Positions 46,502 to 56,300 of a stretch of 64,000 bases of DNA are shown piece by piece (within the stretch, counting starts at the first letter, position 1; every line of letters starts with the position of its first letter). Position numbers and translations under genes: made by a program. This stretch comes from Streptomyces sp. 2114.4 (GTDB lineage Bacteria; Actinomycetota; Actinomycetes; Streptomycetales; Streptomycetaceae): assembly GCF_900187385.1 (NCBI RefSeq), contig NZ_FYEY01000001.1:4092001-4156000 (forward strand). The letters run 5' to 3'. The notes beneath the pieces were generated by a model, which saw nothing but the letters and a program-made list of their open reading frames with translations, was not told the origin of the DNA and ran no database searches.

Positions 46502-47656
46502 TCAGCCGGCCAGCGGAAGTTGAACGACCAAAAGCTTTCCGGCCATGGTGATACCGCCGTCCATGGCGATGGCCAGACCGTCCGCGTAGACATGCGGACC
46601 GTCGACCGCCACGCTTTCGCTCTCGCCCTCCTCGGTGCCGACCTCGCCCAGCAGATAGGGGATCGGGCTGTGGCCGTGTACGACGCGGTCGCCGCCATAG
46701 GCATCGAGGAGTTCGCGTACGGCGGCCGAGCCGTCCTCGTCGCGGAAGGCGAAGCGTTTGGTGAACTTGCGGAACAGATCCCAGACTTCGTCCGCGTCGC
46801 TGCGGGTGAGCACGTCGTGGACGGTGTCGTTGACGGCCTCGATGGAGTCGCCGTATTCGAGGTAGGCAGTGGTGTCGGAGTGCACGAGCAGATGCCCGTC
46901 CTCCTCCATCACGGCGTCCAGGCGGGCCATCCACTGGAGGTGGTGGTCCTCCAGGCGGTCCATATCGGTCTTCTGGCCGCCGTTGAGGAGCCAGGCGGCC
47001 TGGAAGGAGGCGGTGCCCGCGCCGGACTGTACGGGGGTGTCGCCGAACCGCTTGGCCCCCAGCAGCAGGAGTTCGTGGTTGCCCATCAGGGCCTTGCAGT
47101 AGCCGCCGGCCGCCGCGGCCTCGGCGGAGAGCTGCATGACGAGGTCGATGACGCCGATGCCGTCCGGGCCGCGGTCGGTGAAGTCACCGAGGAACCAGAG
47201 CCGGGCATTGCCGGCCGCCCAGTTGCCGTCGGCGTCGATCAGGCCCTCGGCGGCCAGCGCCTCACGCAACTCGTCGTAGTAGCCGTGCACATCGCCGACG
47301 ACATACAGCGGCCCCATGCCCTCGGGCGCGTCGGGGTCCTGGGCCGGTTCGGGCACCGGGACGACGGCGGGGTGGTCGATGAGGGTGTCCGTGCGGTCGG
47401 GCTCGATGACCGGGAGGTCACGCGCGGTCGGGGTGTACTCCTCGGGCAGCTCGGCGGGCGGCGCGGCAGACGGCACCACGGGGGATGCGGCGGGAGGCGC
47501 GGCCGGGGTGCCGGCGGGCAGGTGGAGCGGCGGGCCGGCAGGCGGCACGGGGGACCCGGCGGACGCGCCGGAGGGAACTCCTGGCGGCGGAAGCGCCGCC
47601 GGAGTTTCTCCCGCCATGGTCCACACCATGGGTCCCTGACTGGCCCCCTGAGTCAT
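46502..47656 (-). CDS. Calcineurin-like metallophosphoesterase
   Basis: A 384-residue protein with a Pro/Ala-rich N-terminus (1-75) and a two-metal phosphoesterase domain. Metal motifs are GDVHG (121-125), GDFTDRG (157-163), GNHE (192-195) and a later GHSPIPY. It belongs near the ApaH/serine-threonine phosphatase branch; the substrate is unknown. ATG 47656 has GGAGGGG upstream. Confidence 0.87.
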   Translation of the reverse strand: MTQGASQGPMVWTMAGETPAALPPPGVPSGASAGSPVPPAGPPLHLPAGTPAAPPAASPVVPSAAPPAELPEEYTPTARDLPVIEPDRTDTLIDHPAVVPVPEPAQDPDAPEGMGPLYVVGDVHGYYDELREALAAEGLIDADGNWAAGNARLWFLGDFTDRGPDGIGVIDLVMQLSAEAAAAGGYCKALMGNHELLLLGAKRFGDTPVQSGAGTASFQAAWLLNGGQKTDMDRLEDHHLQWMARLDAVMEEDGHLLVHSDTTAYLEYGDSIEAVNDTVHDVLTRSDADEVWDLFRKFTKRFAFRDEDGSAAVRELLDAYGGDRVVHGHSPIPYLLGEVGTEEGESESVAVDGPHVYADGLAIAMDGGITMAGKLLVVQLPLAG

Positions 47657-47880
47657 CGACCCCTCCACCGTCGCGCCGCCGTGCACCTCTCGGACCTTTG
47701 CCTGGTCGACGGCGGTCCGCGGTGTCGTGCGCCCATCATAGGAATGCCGATCGCGGGTTGTGACGCACCCGGGGGTGATCAATCCTCCGAAGCCCGGCAT
47801 TCGCAGCGGATTTATCCCGGGATCGCCCTGTTTTTTCCTCGTAGAAGTGATCACGCCGTCGCTCGTATGTGGGAGCACGC

Positions 47881-48981
47881 TCAGTCGCCGGTGGGCCCTC
47901 GCGGTGGGCTGATGGTCGTTCTCGGGGGACGCCGCTGCGACGAGGCCCGGACGATCAGATCGGTCGGTATCACCTGTTCGACGGGCCGGCCGTTGTCGAG
48001 CCCTTCGATGGCGTCGATGAGGATCTGTACGACGGCGGTGCCGATGCGGCGCGGTTTGAGGGACAGCGTGGTGACGGGCGGCTCGGTGGCGGCATAGAGG
48101 GTGGACTCGCTGCAGCAGACCAGCAGCAGGTCCTCCGGCACTCTCAGGCCGTAGCGCCGGGCGGCGGCGAGCAGGTCCGTGCCGTTGGGGTCGAAGAGCC
48201 CGTAGACGGCGTCCGGGCGGTCCGGGCGGGCCAGCAGCCGGTCGGCGGCGACGGCCCCGGCGCACGGGTCGTGTGCCGGGTAGGACTCATACACCGGGTC
48301 CTGGCCGACCCGCTCGCACCAGTGCAGATAGGCGGTGGTCGACAGGCGGGTGTAGGTGTCGGTGGTGTTGCCCGTGAGCAGGCCGATGCGACGGGCGCCG
48401 GCGTCGGCGAGATGGTCGAGCAGACCGAGGACGGCCGCCTCGTGATCGTTGTCGACCCAGCCGGTGACGGGCAGCGTGCCGCCGGGGCGGCCGTCGGAGA
48501 CGACGGGGATGCCGTGCCGGACGAGCTCGGTGACGACGGGGTCGCCGTCGGCGGGGTCGATGACGACGGTGCCGTCCAGGGCGACGTTGGACCACACGTC
48601 GTGGCGGGAGGTCGCGGGGAGGATGACCAGCGCATAGCCCCGGGCCAGGGCCGCGGAGGTGGCCGCTCTGGCCATCTCGGCGAAGTACGCGAACTCGGTG
48701 AAGGTGAAAGGTTCATCCCCGTACGTGGTCACGGTCAGGCCGAGGAGCCCCGACTTGCCCGTACGGAGGGTGCGGGCGGCTGCGGACGGGCGGTAACCCA
48801 GCCGGTCGGCCACCTCGCGGACATGGCTACGGGTGGCGTCCGGAAGCCGGCCCTTGCCGTTGAGCGCGTCGGAGACAGTCGTGATCGACACCCCGGCTGC
48901 GGCGGCCACGTCCCGGATGCCCGCCCGCCCCAGCCGGCGACCGGTCGACCGGCTCACCTGATGCTTCCCTGCTGCTGTCAT
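47881..48981 (-). CDS. LacI-family transcriptional regulator
   Basis: A 366-residue protein. The LacI HTH (about 20-45) shows IRDVAAAAGVSITTVSDALNGKGRLP, and the hinge continues with REVADRLGYRPSAAARTL. A periplasmic-binding-protein-like effector domain follows. ATG 48981 is selected because the HTH begins soon after it; the longer frame has no family sequence. No sugar operon adjoins, so the effector is unknown. It is divergent from hisC. Confidence 0.9.
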   Translation of the reverse strand: MTAAGKHQVSRSTGRRLGRAGIRDVAAAAGVSITTVSDALNGKGRLPDATRSHVREVADRLGYRPSAAARTLRTGKSGLLGLTVTTYGDEPFTFTEFAYFAEMARAATSAALARGYALVILPATSRHDVWSNVALDGTVVIDPADGDPVVTELVRHGIPVVSDGRPGGTLPVTGWVDNDHEAAVLGLLDHLADAGARRIGLLTGNTTDTYTRLSTTAYLHWCERVGQDPVYESYPAHDPCAGAVAADRLLARPDRPDAVYGLFDPNGTDLLAAARRYGLRVPEDLLLVCCSESTLYAATEPPVTTLSLKPRRIGTAVVQILIDAIEGLDNGRPVEQVIPTDLIVRASSQRRPPRTTISPPRGPTGD

Positions 48982-49386
48982 GGCGAGCCGATAGTAGGGC
49001 TCATGAGGGCCATTCGCGGGGCTTGGGTGATGGCTGTGGAGAGGTACGTTTCTGCACGGCTGGAAGCGCTCAATTCTCATGGAAGCAAAGGAAGTTGGCG
49101 CACTGGGTGATCATTTCGTGGGAGAGATGGCGCGTTTGCCTGTCGATCGGTTCGGGTCTCGAAGTGGCCTCAAGTCACCTTGACGGGGGACGCGCGCCAC
49201 GGAGTGAGCCACCGGCGCACGTCGAACCGGACGGCGCCCCCTGGAGGCTCCGCGCGGGGCCTCCCCGGTGCCGGACCGAGCGTGTGGGCGGGTCGGGCGG
49301 CGGGCCGGGGGCTGCCGCCGGACGGGTCAATCCTCATAAGGTGTGCAGTATTGGAGAAGAGGCAGGACGGTCGAGGAGGACCTGCG
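48982..49386. promoter_or_regulatory. LacI/hisC divergent region with possible LacI-type operator
   Basis: No gene is seen. TGGAAGCGCTCAAT at 49061-49074 resembles the LacI-family operator pattern TGGAAGCGCTTCCA in its left half and central CG, 80 bp upstream of the regulator start. The right half diverges, so the call is tentative. Confidence 0.35.
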
Positions 49387-50466
49387 GTGAGCGAGAAGAC
49401 CCCGAAGCTGCGTGCTGCGCTGGACGGCATCCCCACCTACAAGCCGGGCCGGCCGGCGACGGCCGGCGGCCCCGTCACGTACAAGCTGTCCTCCAACGAG
49501 AACCCCTATCCGCCGCTGCCGGGTGTCCTGGAGAGCGCGGTGACCGCCGCCGGCGCCTTCAACCGTTACCCCGACATGGCCTGCACGGGCCTGATGGCGG
49601 AGCTGTCCGAGCGGTTCTCGGTGCCCCTGGAGCACCTGGCGACCGGCACCGGATCGGTCGGAGTGGCCCAGCAGCTGGTCCAGTCGACGGCCGGGCCCGG
49701 CGATGAAGTGATCTACGCCTGGCGGTCGTTCGAGGCCTACCCGATCGTCACCCAGGTCTCCGGCGCCACGTCCGTGCAGGTCCCGCTGACCTCCGGTGAG
49801 GTGCACGACCTGGACGCCATGCTCGCCGCGGTCACCGACCGGACTCGGTTGATCTTTGTCTGCAACCCCAACAACCCCACCGGCACCGTTGTCCGCCGTG
49901 CGGAGCTGGAGTCCTTCCTGGACCGGGTGCCGAGTGATGTGCTGGTGGTGCTGGACGAGGCGTACTGCGAGTTCGTGCGCGATCCCCAGGTGCCGGACGG
50001 CATCGAGCTCTACCGCGACCGCCCCAATGTGTGTGTGCTGCGCACCTTCTCCAAGGCGTACGGCCTGGCGGGCCTGCGGGTCGGCTTTGCGGTGGCCCAT
50101 GAGCCGGTGGCCGCGGCGCTGCGCAAGACGGCGGTGCCGTTCGGGGTGAGCCAGCTGGCGCAGGAGGCGGCGGTGGCGTCGCTGCGCAGCGAGGCGGCGC
50201 TGCTGGAGCGGGTCGACGCCCTGGTGGCCGAGCGGGCGCGGGTGGTGGACGCTCTGCTGGGGCAGGGCTGGACGGTCCCCGAATCGCAGGCGAACTTCGT
50301 CTGGTTGCGGCTGGGGGACCGGACGACCGACTTCGCGGCGGCCTGCGAGCGGGCCGGTGTGGTCGTGCGGCCGTTCCCCGGCGAGGGCGTACGGGTGACG
50401 ATCGGCGAGGGCCCGGCGATGGACCTGTTCCTGCAGGCCGCTGAGGAGTTCCGCAAGGCGCTGTAA
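49387..50466 (+). CDS. hisC: Histidinol-phosphate aminotransferase-like enzyme
   Basis: A 359-residue fold-type I PLP aminotransferase. Visible motifs are KLSSNENPYPPLPGV, FVCNPNNPTGTVV, VVLDEAYCEF and the lysine motif RTFSKAYGLAG (K223). The HisC family makes L-histidinol phosphate and sometimes aromatic amino acids. It is not in a his operon, so it is probably the second hisC-like copy of the genome. GTG 49387 has GAGGAGG upstream. Confidence 0.88.
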   Translation: MSEKTPKLRAALDGIPTYKPGRPATAGGPVTYKLSSNENPYPPLPGVLESAVTAAGAFNRYPDMACTGLMAELSERFSVPLEHLATGTGSVGVAQQLVQSTAGPGDEVIYAWRSFEAYPIVTQVSGATSVQVPLTSGEVHDLDAMLAAVTDRTRLIFVCNPNNPTGTVVRRAELESFLDRVPSDVLVVLDEAYCEFVRDPQVPDGIELYRDRPNVCVLRTFSKAYGLAGLRVGFAVAHEPVAAALRKTAVPFGVSQLAQEAAVASLRSEAALLERVDALVAERARVVDALLGQGWTVPESQANFVWLRLGDRTTDFAAACERAGVVVRPFPGEGVRVTIGEGPAMDLFLQAAEEFRKAL

Positions 50467-50489
50467 CCCGCCGTCGGACGGGTGTGTCG

Positions 50490-50517
50490 AGGCCGTGGGT
50501 CTGCTGACCCGCGGCCT
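50490..50517 (+). terminator. Terminator after hisC
   Basis: A 12-bp stem with one G-T wobble (50490-50501 with 50506-50517) encloses a 4-nt loop. Confidence 0.75.
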
Positions 50518-50699
50518 TGTGCGTGAGGCGCGCTTTCTCGCCGCTGCGGACGGGTGCCGGGGTGCCCCGCCCGCCGTCGGTGCGGACCGGCATCGTGGCA
50601 GGTGAAGGGCGTAGTGGCGGCCGACGGGCAGGCGTGACCGCGGTCACGTACCCCCCCGGCAGAAATGGCTGAGACGCATAGGAGATAATTGCTTGTGAA

Positions 50700-50715
50700 T
50701 GTGAACGCGTTCACA
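50700..50715. promoter_or_regulatory. Rex operator (ROP) upstream of cydA
   Basis: TGTGAACGCGTTCACA is a perfect 16-bp palindrome identical to the known Streptomyces Rex operator core. Rex represses cyd transcription at low NADH/NAD+ and releases when NADH rises under oxygen limitation. The site is 79 bp before the cydA start codon. A TTGTGAA just upstream extends the symmetric surroundings. Confidence 0.93.
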
Positions 50716-50793
50716 AGCGCGTCCCGTATGGGCCACTTTATGTGGCGCATACAGGGCATTGCCGTAGTGCAACGGCGACGTAAGGAGCACGGC

Positions 50794-52302
50794 ATGGAAC
50801 TGGCGTTGGCGCCAGAGACTCTGGCGCGATGGCAATTCGGCATCACCACCGTCTACCACTTCCTGTTCGTCCCCCTGACGATCTCCCTCGCCGCTCTGGT
50901 GGCCGGACTCGAGACCGCATGGGTACGCACGGGCAAGGAGAAGTACCTCAAGGCCACCAAGTTCTGGGGCAAGCTGTTTCTGATCAATATCGCGATGGGG
51001 GTCGTCACCGGCATCGTCCAGGAGTTCCAGTTCGGGATGAACTGGTCCGCCTACTCGCGGTTCGTCGGGGACGTCTTCGGCGCCCCGCTGGCCTTCGAGG
51101 CGCTCATCGCGTTCTTCTTCGAGTCGACCTTCATCGGCCTGTGGATCTTCGGCTGGGACAAGCTGCCGAAGAAGATCCACTGCTTCTGCATGTGGATGGT
51201 CTCGATCGGCACGCTCCTGTCGGCGTACTTCATCCTCGCGGCGAACTCCTGGATGCAGCACCCGGTCGGCTACAAGTACAACGCCGCGAACGGCCGTGCC
51301 GAGCTGACGGACTTCTGGAAGGTGCTGACCCAGGACACCACCCTGGTCGTCGCCTTCCACACGCTGACCGCGGCCTTCCTCACCGGCGCTGCGTTCATGG
51401 TCGGTATCGCCGCCTTCCATCTGATGCGCAAGAAGCACATCAAGGTCATGCGGACGTCGCTGCGGCTCGGGCTGATCACGCTGGTCATCTCGGGCATCCT
51501 CACCGCGGTCAGCGGTGACTCGCTCGGCAAGGTCATGTTCAAGCAGCAGCCGATGAAGATGGCCGCGGCCGAGGCGCTGTGGGACAAGGAAGAGCCTGCG
51601 CCGTTCTCGGTCTTCGCCTACGGCGATGTCGACAAGGGGCACAACACGGTCGCCATCGAGATACCCGGCCTGCTGTCCTTCCTCGCGCACAACGACTTCA
51701 GCTCGCCGGTCCCCGGCATCAACGACGTCAACAAGTCCGAGCAGCAGAAGTTCGGGCCCGGCGACTACCGGCCCAACATCCCGGTCGCCTACTGGGGCTT
51801 CCGCTGGATGATCGGCTTCGGTATGTCGTCCTTCGCCATCGGGCTCGCCGGGCTCTGGCTCACCCGTAAGAAGTTCTGGCTGGCTCCGGGGCTGCGGACG
51901 GGAGACGAGGAGCCACCGCACCTCGCGCTCACCAAGAACAAGGTGCTCGGTGCCCGGCTGAGCAAGTGGTACTGGTCGCTCGCCTTCGTCACCCTCGGCT
52001 TCCCGCTCATCGCGAACTCGTGGGGCTGGATCTTCACCGAGATGGGCCGCCAGCCCTGGGTCGTCTACGGCGTGCTGCGTACCTCGGACGCGGTGTCCCC
52101 GGGCGTCTCGCAGGGCGAGGTGCTGACCTCGATGATCGTCTTCACCGCGCTCTACGCGATCCTCGCCGTGGTCGAGGTCAAGCTGCTGGTGAAGTACATC
52201 AAGGCCGGACCGCAGGAGCTCACCGACTCCGACCTCAACCCGCCCACCAAGATCGGCGGCGACAGCACGGACGCCGACCGGCCGATGGCCTTCTCGTACT
52301 AG
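50794..52302 (+). CDS. cydA: Cytochrome bd oxidase subunit I
   Basis: A 502-residue membrane quinol oxidase subunit. The conserved N-terminus LARWQFGITTVYHFLFVPLT carries the haem-ligand histidine (H22), and the C-terminal GRQPWVVYGVLRT is typical. About nine membrane helices are visible. It oxidises quinol and carries the three haems of the high-affinity oxidase. ATG 50794 has AAGGAG upstream. First gene of the Rex-controlled cyd operon. Confidence 0.97.
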   Translation: MELALAPETLARWQFGITTVYHFLFVPLTISLAALVAGLETAWVRTGKEKYLKATKFWGKLFLINIAMGVVTGIVQEFQFGMNWSAYSRFVGDVFGAPLAFEALIAFFFESTFIGLWIFGWDKLPKKIHCFCMWMVSIGTLLSAYFILAANSWMQHPVGYKYNAANGRAELTDFWKVLTQDTTLVVAFHTLTAAFLTGAAFMVGIAAFHLMRKKHIKVMRTSLRLGLITLVISGILTAVSGDSLGKVMFKQQPMKMAAAEALWDKEEPAPFSVFAYGDVDKGHNTVAIEIPGLLSFLAHNDFSSPVPGINDVNKSEQQKFGPGDYRPNIPVAYWGFRWMIGFGMSSFAIGLAGLWLTRKKFWLAPGLRTGDEEPPHLALTKNKVLGARLSKWYWSLAFVTLGFPLIANSWGWIFTEMGRQPWVVYGVLRTSDAVSPGVSQGEVLTSMIVFTALYAILAVVEVKLLVKYIKAGPQELTDSDLNPPTKIGGDSTDADRPMAFSY

Positions 52303-52311
52303 GAGGCGACT

Positions 52312-53313
52312 GTGCAACTCCACGACGTCTGGTTCGTCCTTATCGCCGTCTTCTGGACCGGGTACTTCTTCCTCGAAGGGTTCGACTTCGGGATCGGTAT
52401 CCACACCAAGCTTCTCGCCCGCGACCGGCGGGAGAAGCGCGTACTGATCAACACCATCGGCCCGGTCTGGGACGGCAACGAGGTCTGGCTGATCAGCGCG
52501 GCCGGTGCGACCTTCGCCGCCTTCCCCGACTGGTACGCCACGCTCTTCTCCGGCTTCTATCTGCCGCTGCTGCTGATCCTGGTGTGCCTGATCGTGCGGG
52601 GCGTCGCCTTCGAATACCGCCACAAGCGGACCGAGGAGCACTGGCAGCGGAACTGGGAAAACGCGATCTTCTGGGCCTCGCTGCTGCCCGCGGTGCTCTG
52701 GGGCGTCCTGTTCGGCAACCTCGTGCACGGCGTCAAGATCGACGCTCACAAGGAATATGTGGGGAGCGTTCTCGACCTGCTGAACCCGTACGCGATTCTG
52801 GGCGGGCTGGTCACGCTGACGCTGTTCACCTTCCACGGTGCGGTGTTCGCCTCGCTCAAGACGACGGGCGACATCCGGGAGCGGGCACGCAGGGTGGCGG
52901 CCGTCCTCGGGGTGCTCACTCTGGTGCCGGTGGTCGGCTTCCTCGGCTGGACCCAGGAAGGCAAGGGCGACGGCACCAGCCTGATCGTCATGATCGTCGC
53001 GGTGGTCGCGCTGGTCGCGGCGCTGGGGGCCAACAAGCTCGGACGTGAGGGCTGGGCGTTCGCCTTTTCCGGCATCACGGTCGTGGCCGCGGTTGCGATG
53101 CTGTTCCTGACGCTCTTCCCGAACGTCATGCCCTCGACGCTGAACGAAAGCTGGAGCCTCACGGTCAGCAATGCCTCGTCCAGCCCCTACACCCTGAAGA
53201 TCATCACGTGGTGCGCGGGTTTCGCCACGCCGCTGGTGATGCTCTACCAAGGGTGGACGTACTGGGTGTTCCGCAAGCGCATCGGCACCCAGCACATCGC
53301 CGATGCCCACTAG
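52312..53313 (+). CDS. cydB: Cytochrome bd oxidase subunit II
   Basis: A 333-residue partner of CydA with eight membrane helices. It opens QLHDVWFVLIAVFWTGYFFLEGFDFG, typical of CydB, with the GPVWDGNEVWLI motif. The GTG start has AGGAGG upstream and lies 9 bp after cydA. Required for bd oxidase assembly. Confidence 0.97.
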   Translation: MQLHDVWFVLIAVFWTGYFFLEGFDFGIGIHTKLLARDRREKRVLINTIGPVWDGNEVWLISAAGATFAAFPDWYATLFSGFYLPLLLILVCLIVRGVAFEYRHKRTEEHWQRNWENAIFWASLLPAVLWGVLFGNLVHGVKIDAHKEYVGSVLDLLNPYAILGGLVTLTLFTFHGAVFASLKTTGDIRERARRVAAVLGVLTLVPVVGFLGWTQEGKGDGTSLIVMIVAVVALVAALGANKLGREGWAFAFSGITVVAAVAMLFLTLFPNVMPSTLNESWSLTVSNASSSPYTLKIITWCAGFATPLVMLYQGWTYWVFRKRIGTQHIADAH

Positions 53314-53319
53314 CTGAGC

Positions 53320-53341
53320 GGCCGCCCTCCCGGGGGCGGCC
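53320..53341 (+). terminator. Intercistronic hairpin between cydB and cydCD
   Basis: GGCCGCCC pairs with GGGCGGCC across a 6-nt loop. It may attenuate or stabilise the cyd transcript before the ABC-transporter gene. Confidence 0.55.
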
Positions 53342-53353
53342 CCAGCAGGACGG

Positions 53354-56300
53354 ATGTTTCACGTGAAACCGGTCGACCCGCGTCTGCTCCGCTACGCCCA
53401 CGCCACCCGCGGCTTCCTCGTCGCGGTGGTGGTACTCGGGCTCGCCGGAGCGGGCCTGGTCATCGGCCAGGCAATGCTGATCGCCGAGATCGTCGTCGGG
53501 GCCTTCCAGCACCATCTCGGTACCGGCGCCCTGGCCACCCCGCTGGCGCTGCTCGCCGCGGTCTCCGTCGGGCGCGGTCTGGTCTCCTGGCTCACCGAGC
53601 TGGCCGCGCACCGCGCCGGCGCGGCGGTCAAGTCCGAGCTGCGGATGCGGCTGATCGAGCGGGCGGCGCGGCTGGGGCCCGGCGCGGTGATCGGGGGCAC
53701 GGACGGTGGCACGCCGGCCCCGGCTCCGAACGGTCCCGGGGCGGCCGACGCGGGCACGCCCGACGGCACCGGCACCCTGGAGATGCGAACCGGCGAACTC
53801 ACCACCCTCGCCACCCGCGGCATCGACGCACTGGACGACTACTTCGCCCGCTATCTGCCGCAGTTGGGGCTGGCGGTCGTCGTCCCGCTCGCCGTGCTGG
53901 CCCGGATCGTCACCGGCGACTGGATCTCGGCGCTCACCATCGTCCTCACCCTCCCGCTGATCCCGCTGTTCATGATCCTGATCGGCTGGGCCACCCAGGC
54001 GCGGATGGACCGCCAGTGGCGGCTGCTCGCCCGGCTGTCGGGCCACTTCCTCGATGTCGTCGAGGGCCTGCCGACCCTCAAGGTCTTCGGCCGGGCCAAG
54101 GCCCAGGCCGCCTCCATCCGGGCCATCACCGGCGCATACCGCCGGGCGACGATGCGCACCCTGCGGATCGCCTTTCTCTCCTCCTTCGCGCTCGAACTCC
54201 TCGCCACCATCTCCGTCGCCCTGGTCGCGGTCGGCATCGGTATGCGGCTGGTGCACGGTGAACTCGACCTCTACACCGGCCTGATGGTGCTGGTGCTGGC
54301 GCCCGAGGCGTATCTGCCGCTGCGGCAGGTCGGTGCGCAGTACCACGCCGCGGCCGAGGGGCTTTCGGCGGCAGAGGAGATCTTCGCGGTGCTGGAGACT
54401 CCGCTGCGCACCCCCGGCACCGCACCCGCGCCCGAGGGCACCGCGCTGACCGTGGAAGAGCTGGTGGTGCGCCACCCCGGGCGGACCGCCGACTCGCTCC
54501 CGGCGACGTCGTTCGAGGTCCGGCCCGGCGAGACCGTCGCACTGGTCGGCCCCTCCGGCGCCGGCAAGTCCACCCTGCTGAGCGTGCTGCTCGGCTTCAC
54601 CGCACCGTACGGGGGCCGGGCCCTCGTCGACGGCCGGGACATCGCGTCGCTCTCCCCCGAGAGCTGGCGGCAGCGGATCGCCTGGGTGCCGCAGCACCCG
54701 CATCTGTTCGCGGGCACCATCGCCGAGAATGTACGGCTGGCGCGGCCGGAGGCGGATGACGCCGCGGTGCGCAACGCCCTGGGCGGGGCGGGCGCGCTGG
54801 ACTTCATCGACGCGCTCCCGGACGGTATGGCGACCCGGCTCGGCGAGTCCGGTGCCGGGCTCTCGGCCGGCCAGCGCCAGCGGCTCGCGCTCGCCCGCGC
54901 CTTCCTCGCCGACCGCCCGGTCCTGCTCCTGGACGAGCCCACCGCCAACCTCGACGGCGCGACCGAGGAAGCGATGGTGGCCGCGATCGGCAGGCTCGCC
55001 GTCGGCCGTACGGTCCTGCTCGTCGTCCACCGGCCGGCGCTGCTGGCGGTGGCGGACCGGGTGGTGCGGTTGCCTGGGGCGGTGGTGGAGGCGCCTTCGG
55101 ATCGGTCGGGCCGGTCGGTCCAGTCCGGCCGGTCGGGCCGGTCGGTCCAGGAGACGGTTGCCGAACCGGCCGAGGGGGGCCGGGGCTCCGCCGAGGCGGC
55201 GGCCGGTGCGCCGGACCCGGGTGAGGACGCCGGGCCCGACTCCCTTCCCGGCCCCGCCCGGGGCTCGGCGCTCACCCGGCTGCGGCGAACGGCCCGGTCC
55301 CATCGGGCGCGGTTCGCGCTGGCGCTGCTGCTGGGGAGCCTGGCGCTGGGCAGCGCGGTGGGGCTGATGGCGACCTCGGGATGGCTGATCTCGCGGGCGG
55401 CGCAGCAGCCGCCGGTGCTGTATCTGATGGTCGCGGTCACCGCCACCAGGGCGTTCGGCATCGGCCGTGCGGTCTTCCGGTACGCCGAGCGGCTGGTCGC
55501 CCATGACGCGGTGTTCCGGATGCTCGCCGAGGCACGTGTCGCCGTCTTCCGGCGGCTGGAGCGGCTGGCACCGGCCGGGCTCAAGGAGCGCAACCGCGGC
55601 GATCTGCTGTCGCGGCTGGTGGCCGATGTCGACGCGGGGCAGGACTACTTCCTGCGCTGGCTGCTGCCCGTCGGGGCGGCGGTGCTGGTCGGCGCGGGCG
55701 CGGTCGGTTTCACCGGCTGGCTGCTGCCGGAGGCCGGTGCGCTTCTCGCCGTCGGACTGCTGCTCGCGGGCGTCGGGGTGCCGATGCTCTCGGGTGCGCT
55801 GGCCCGGCGGGCGGAGCGTCAACTGGCGCCCGCCCGCGGGCAGCTCGCGACCCGCGTCGTCGATGTGCTCACCGGTACCGCCGAGTTGACGGTGGCCGGT
55901 GCCCTCCCCGCCCGTACGGAGGCGGTGCGGGACGCCGACCGGGAGCTGACCCGGATCGCCTCCCGTTCGGCCACCGTGTCCGGGACCGGCGCCGGGCTGT
56001 CGGCGCTGCTGTGCGGACTGACGGTCGCCGCGGCGGCGGTGGCCGGTATCCAGGCCGTCCACGCCGGCCGGCTGTCGGGCGTGGCGCTTGCCGTGGTCGT
56101 GCTCACCCCGCTCGCCGCCTTCGAAGCGGTGACCGGGCTGCCGCTCGCCGTGCAGTACCGCCGGCGCACCCGGCACGCCGCCGAGCGGGTCTTCGAGGTG
56201 CTGGACGCGCCGGTCCCGGTGCAGGAGCCGACCGCGCCGGCCGAGGCGCCCGAGGCGCCGTTCCCGCTGGTCGTACGGGACCTGACCGCGCGCCACCCGG

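Noticed and set aside
50644..53310. An 888-codon minus-strand frame over cydA and cydB
   Set aside because: It lies opposite unmistakable cydA and cydB and has charged, repetitive sequence typical of antisense frames in high-GC DNA.
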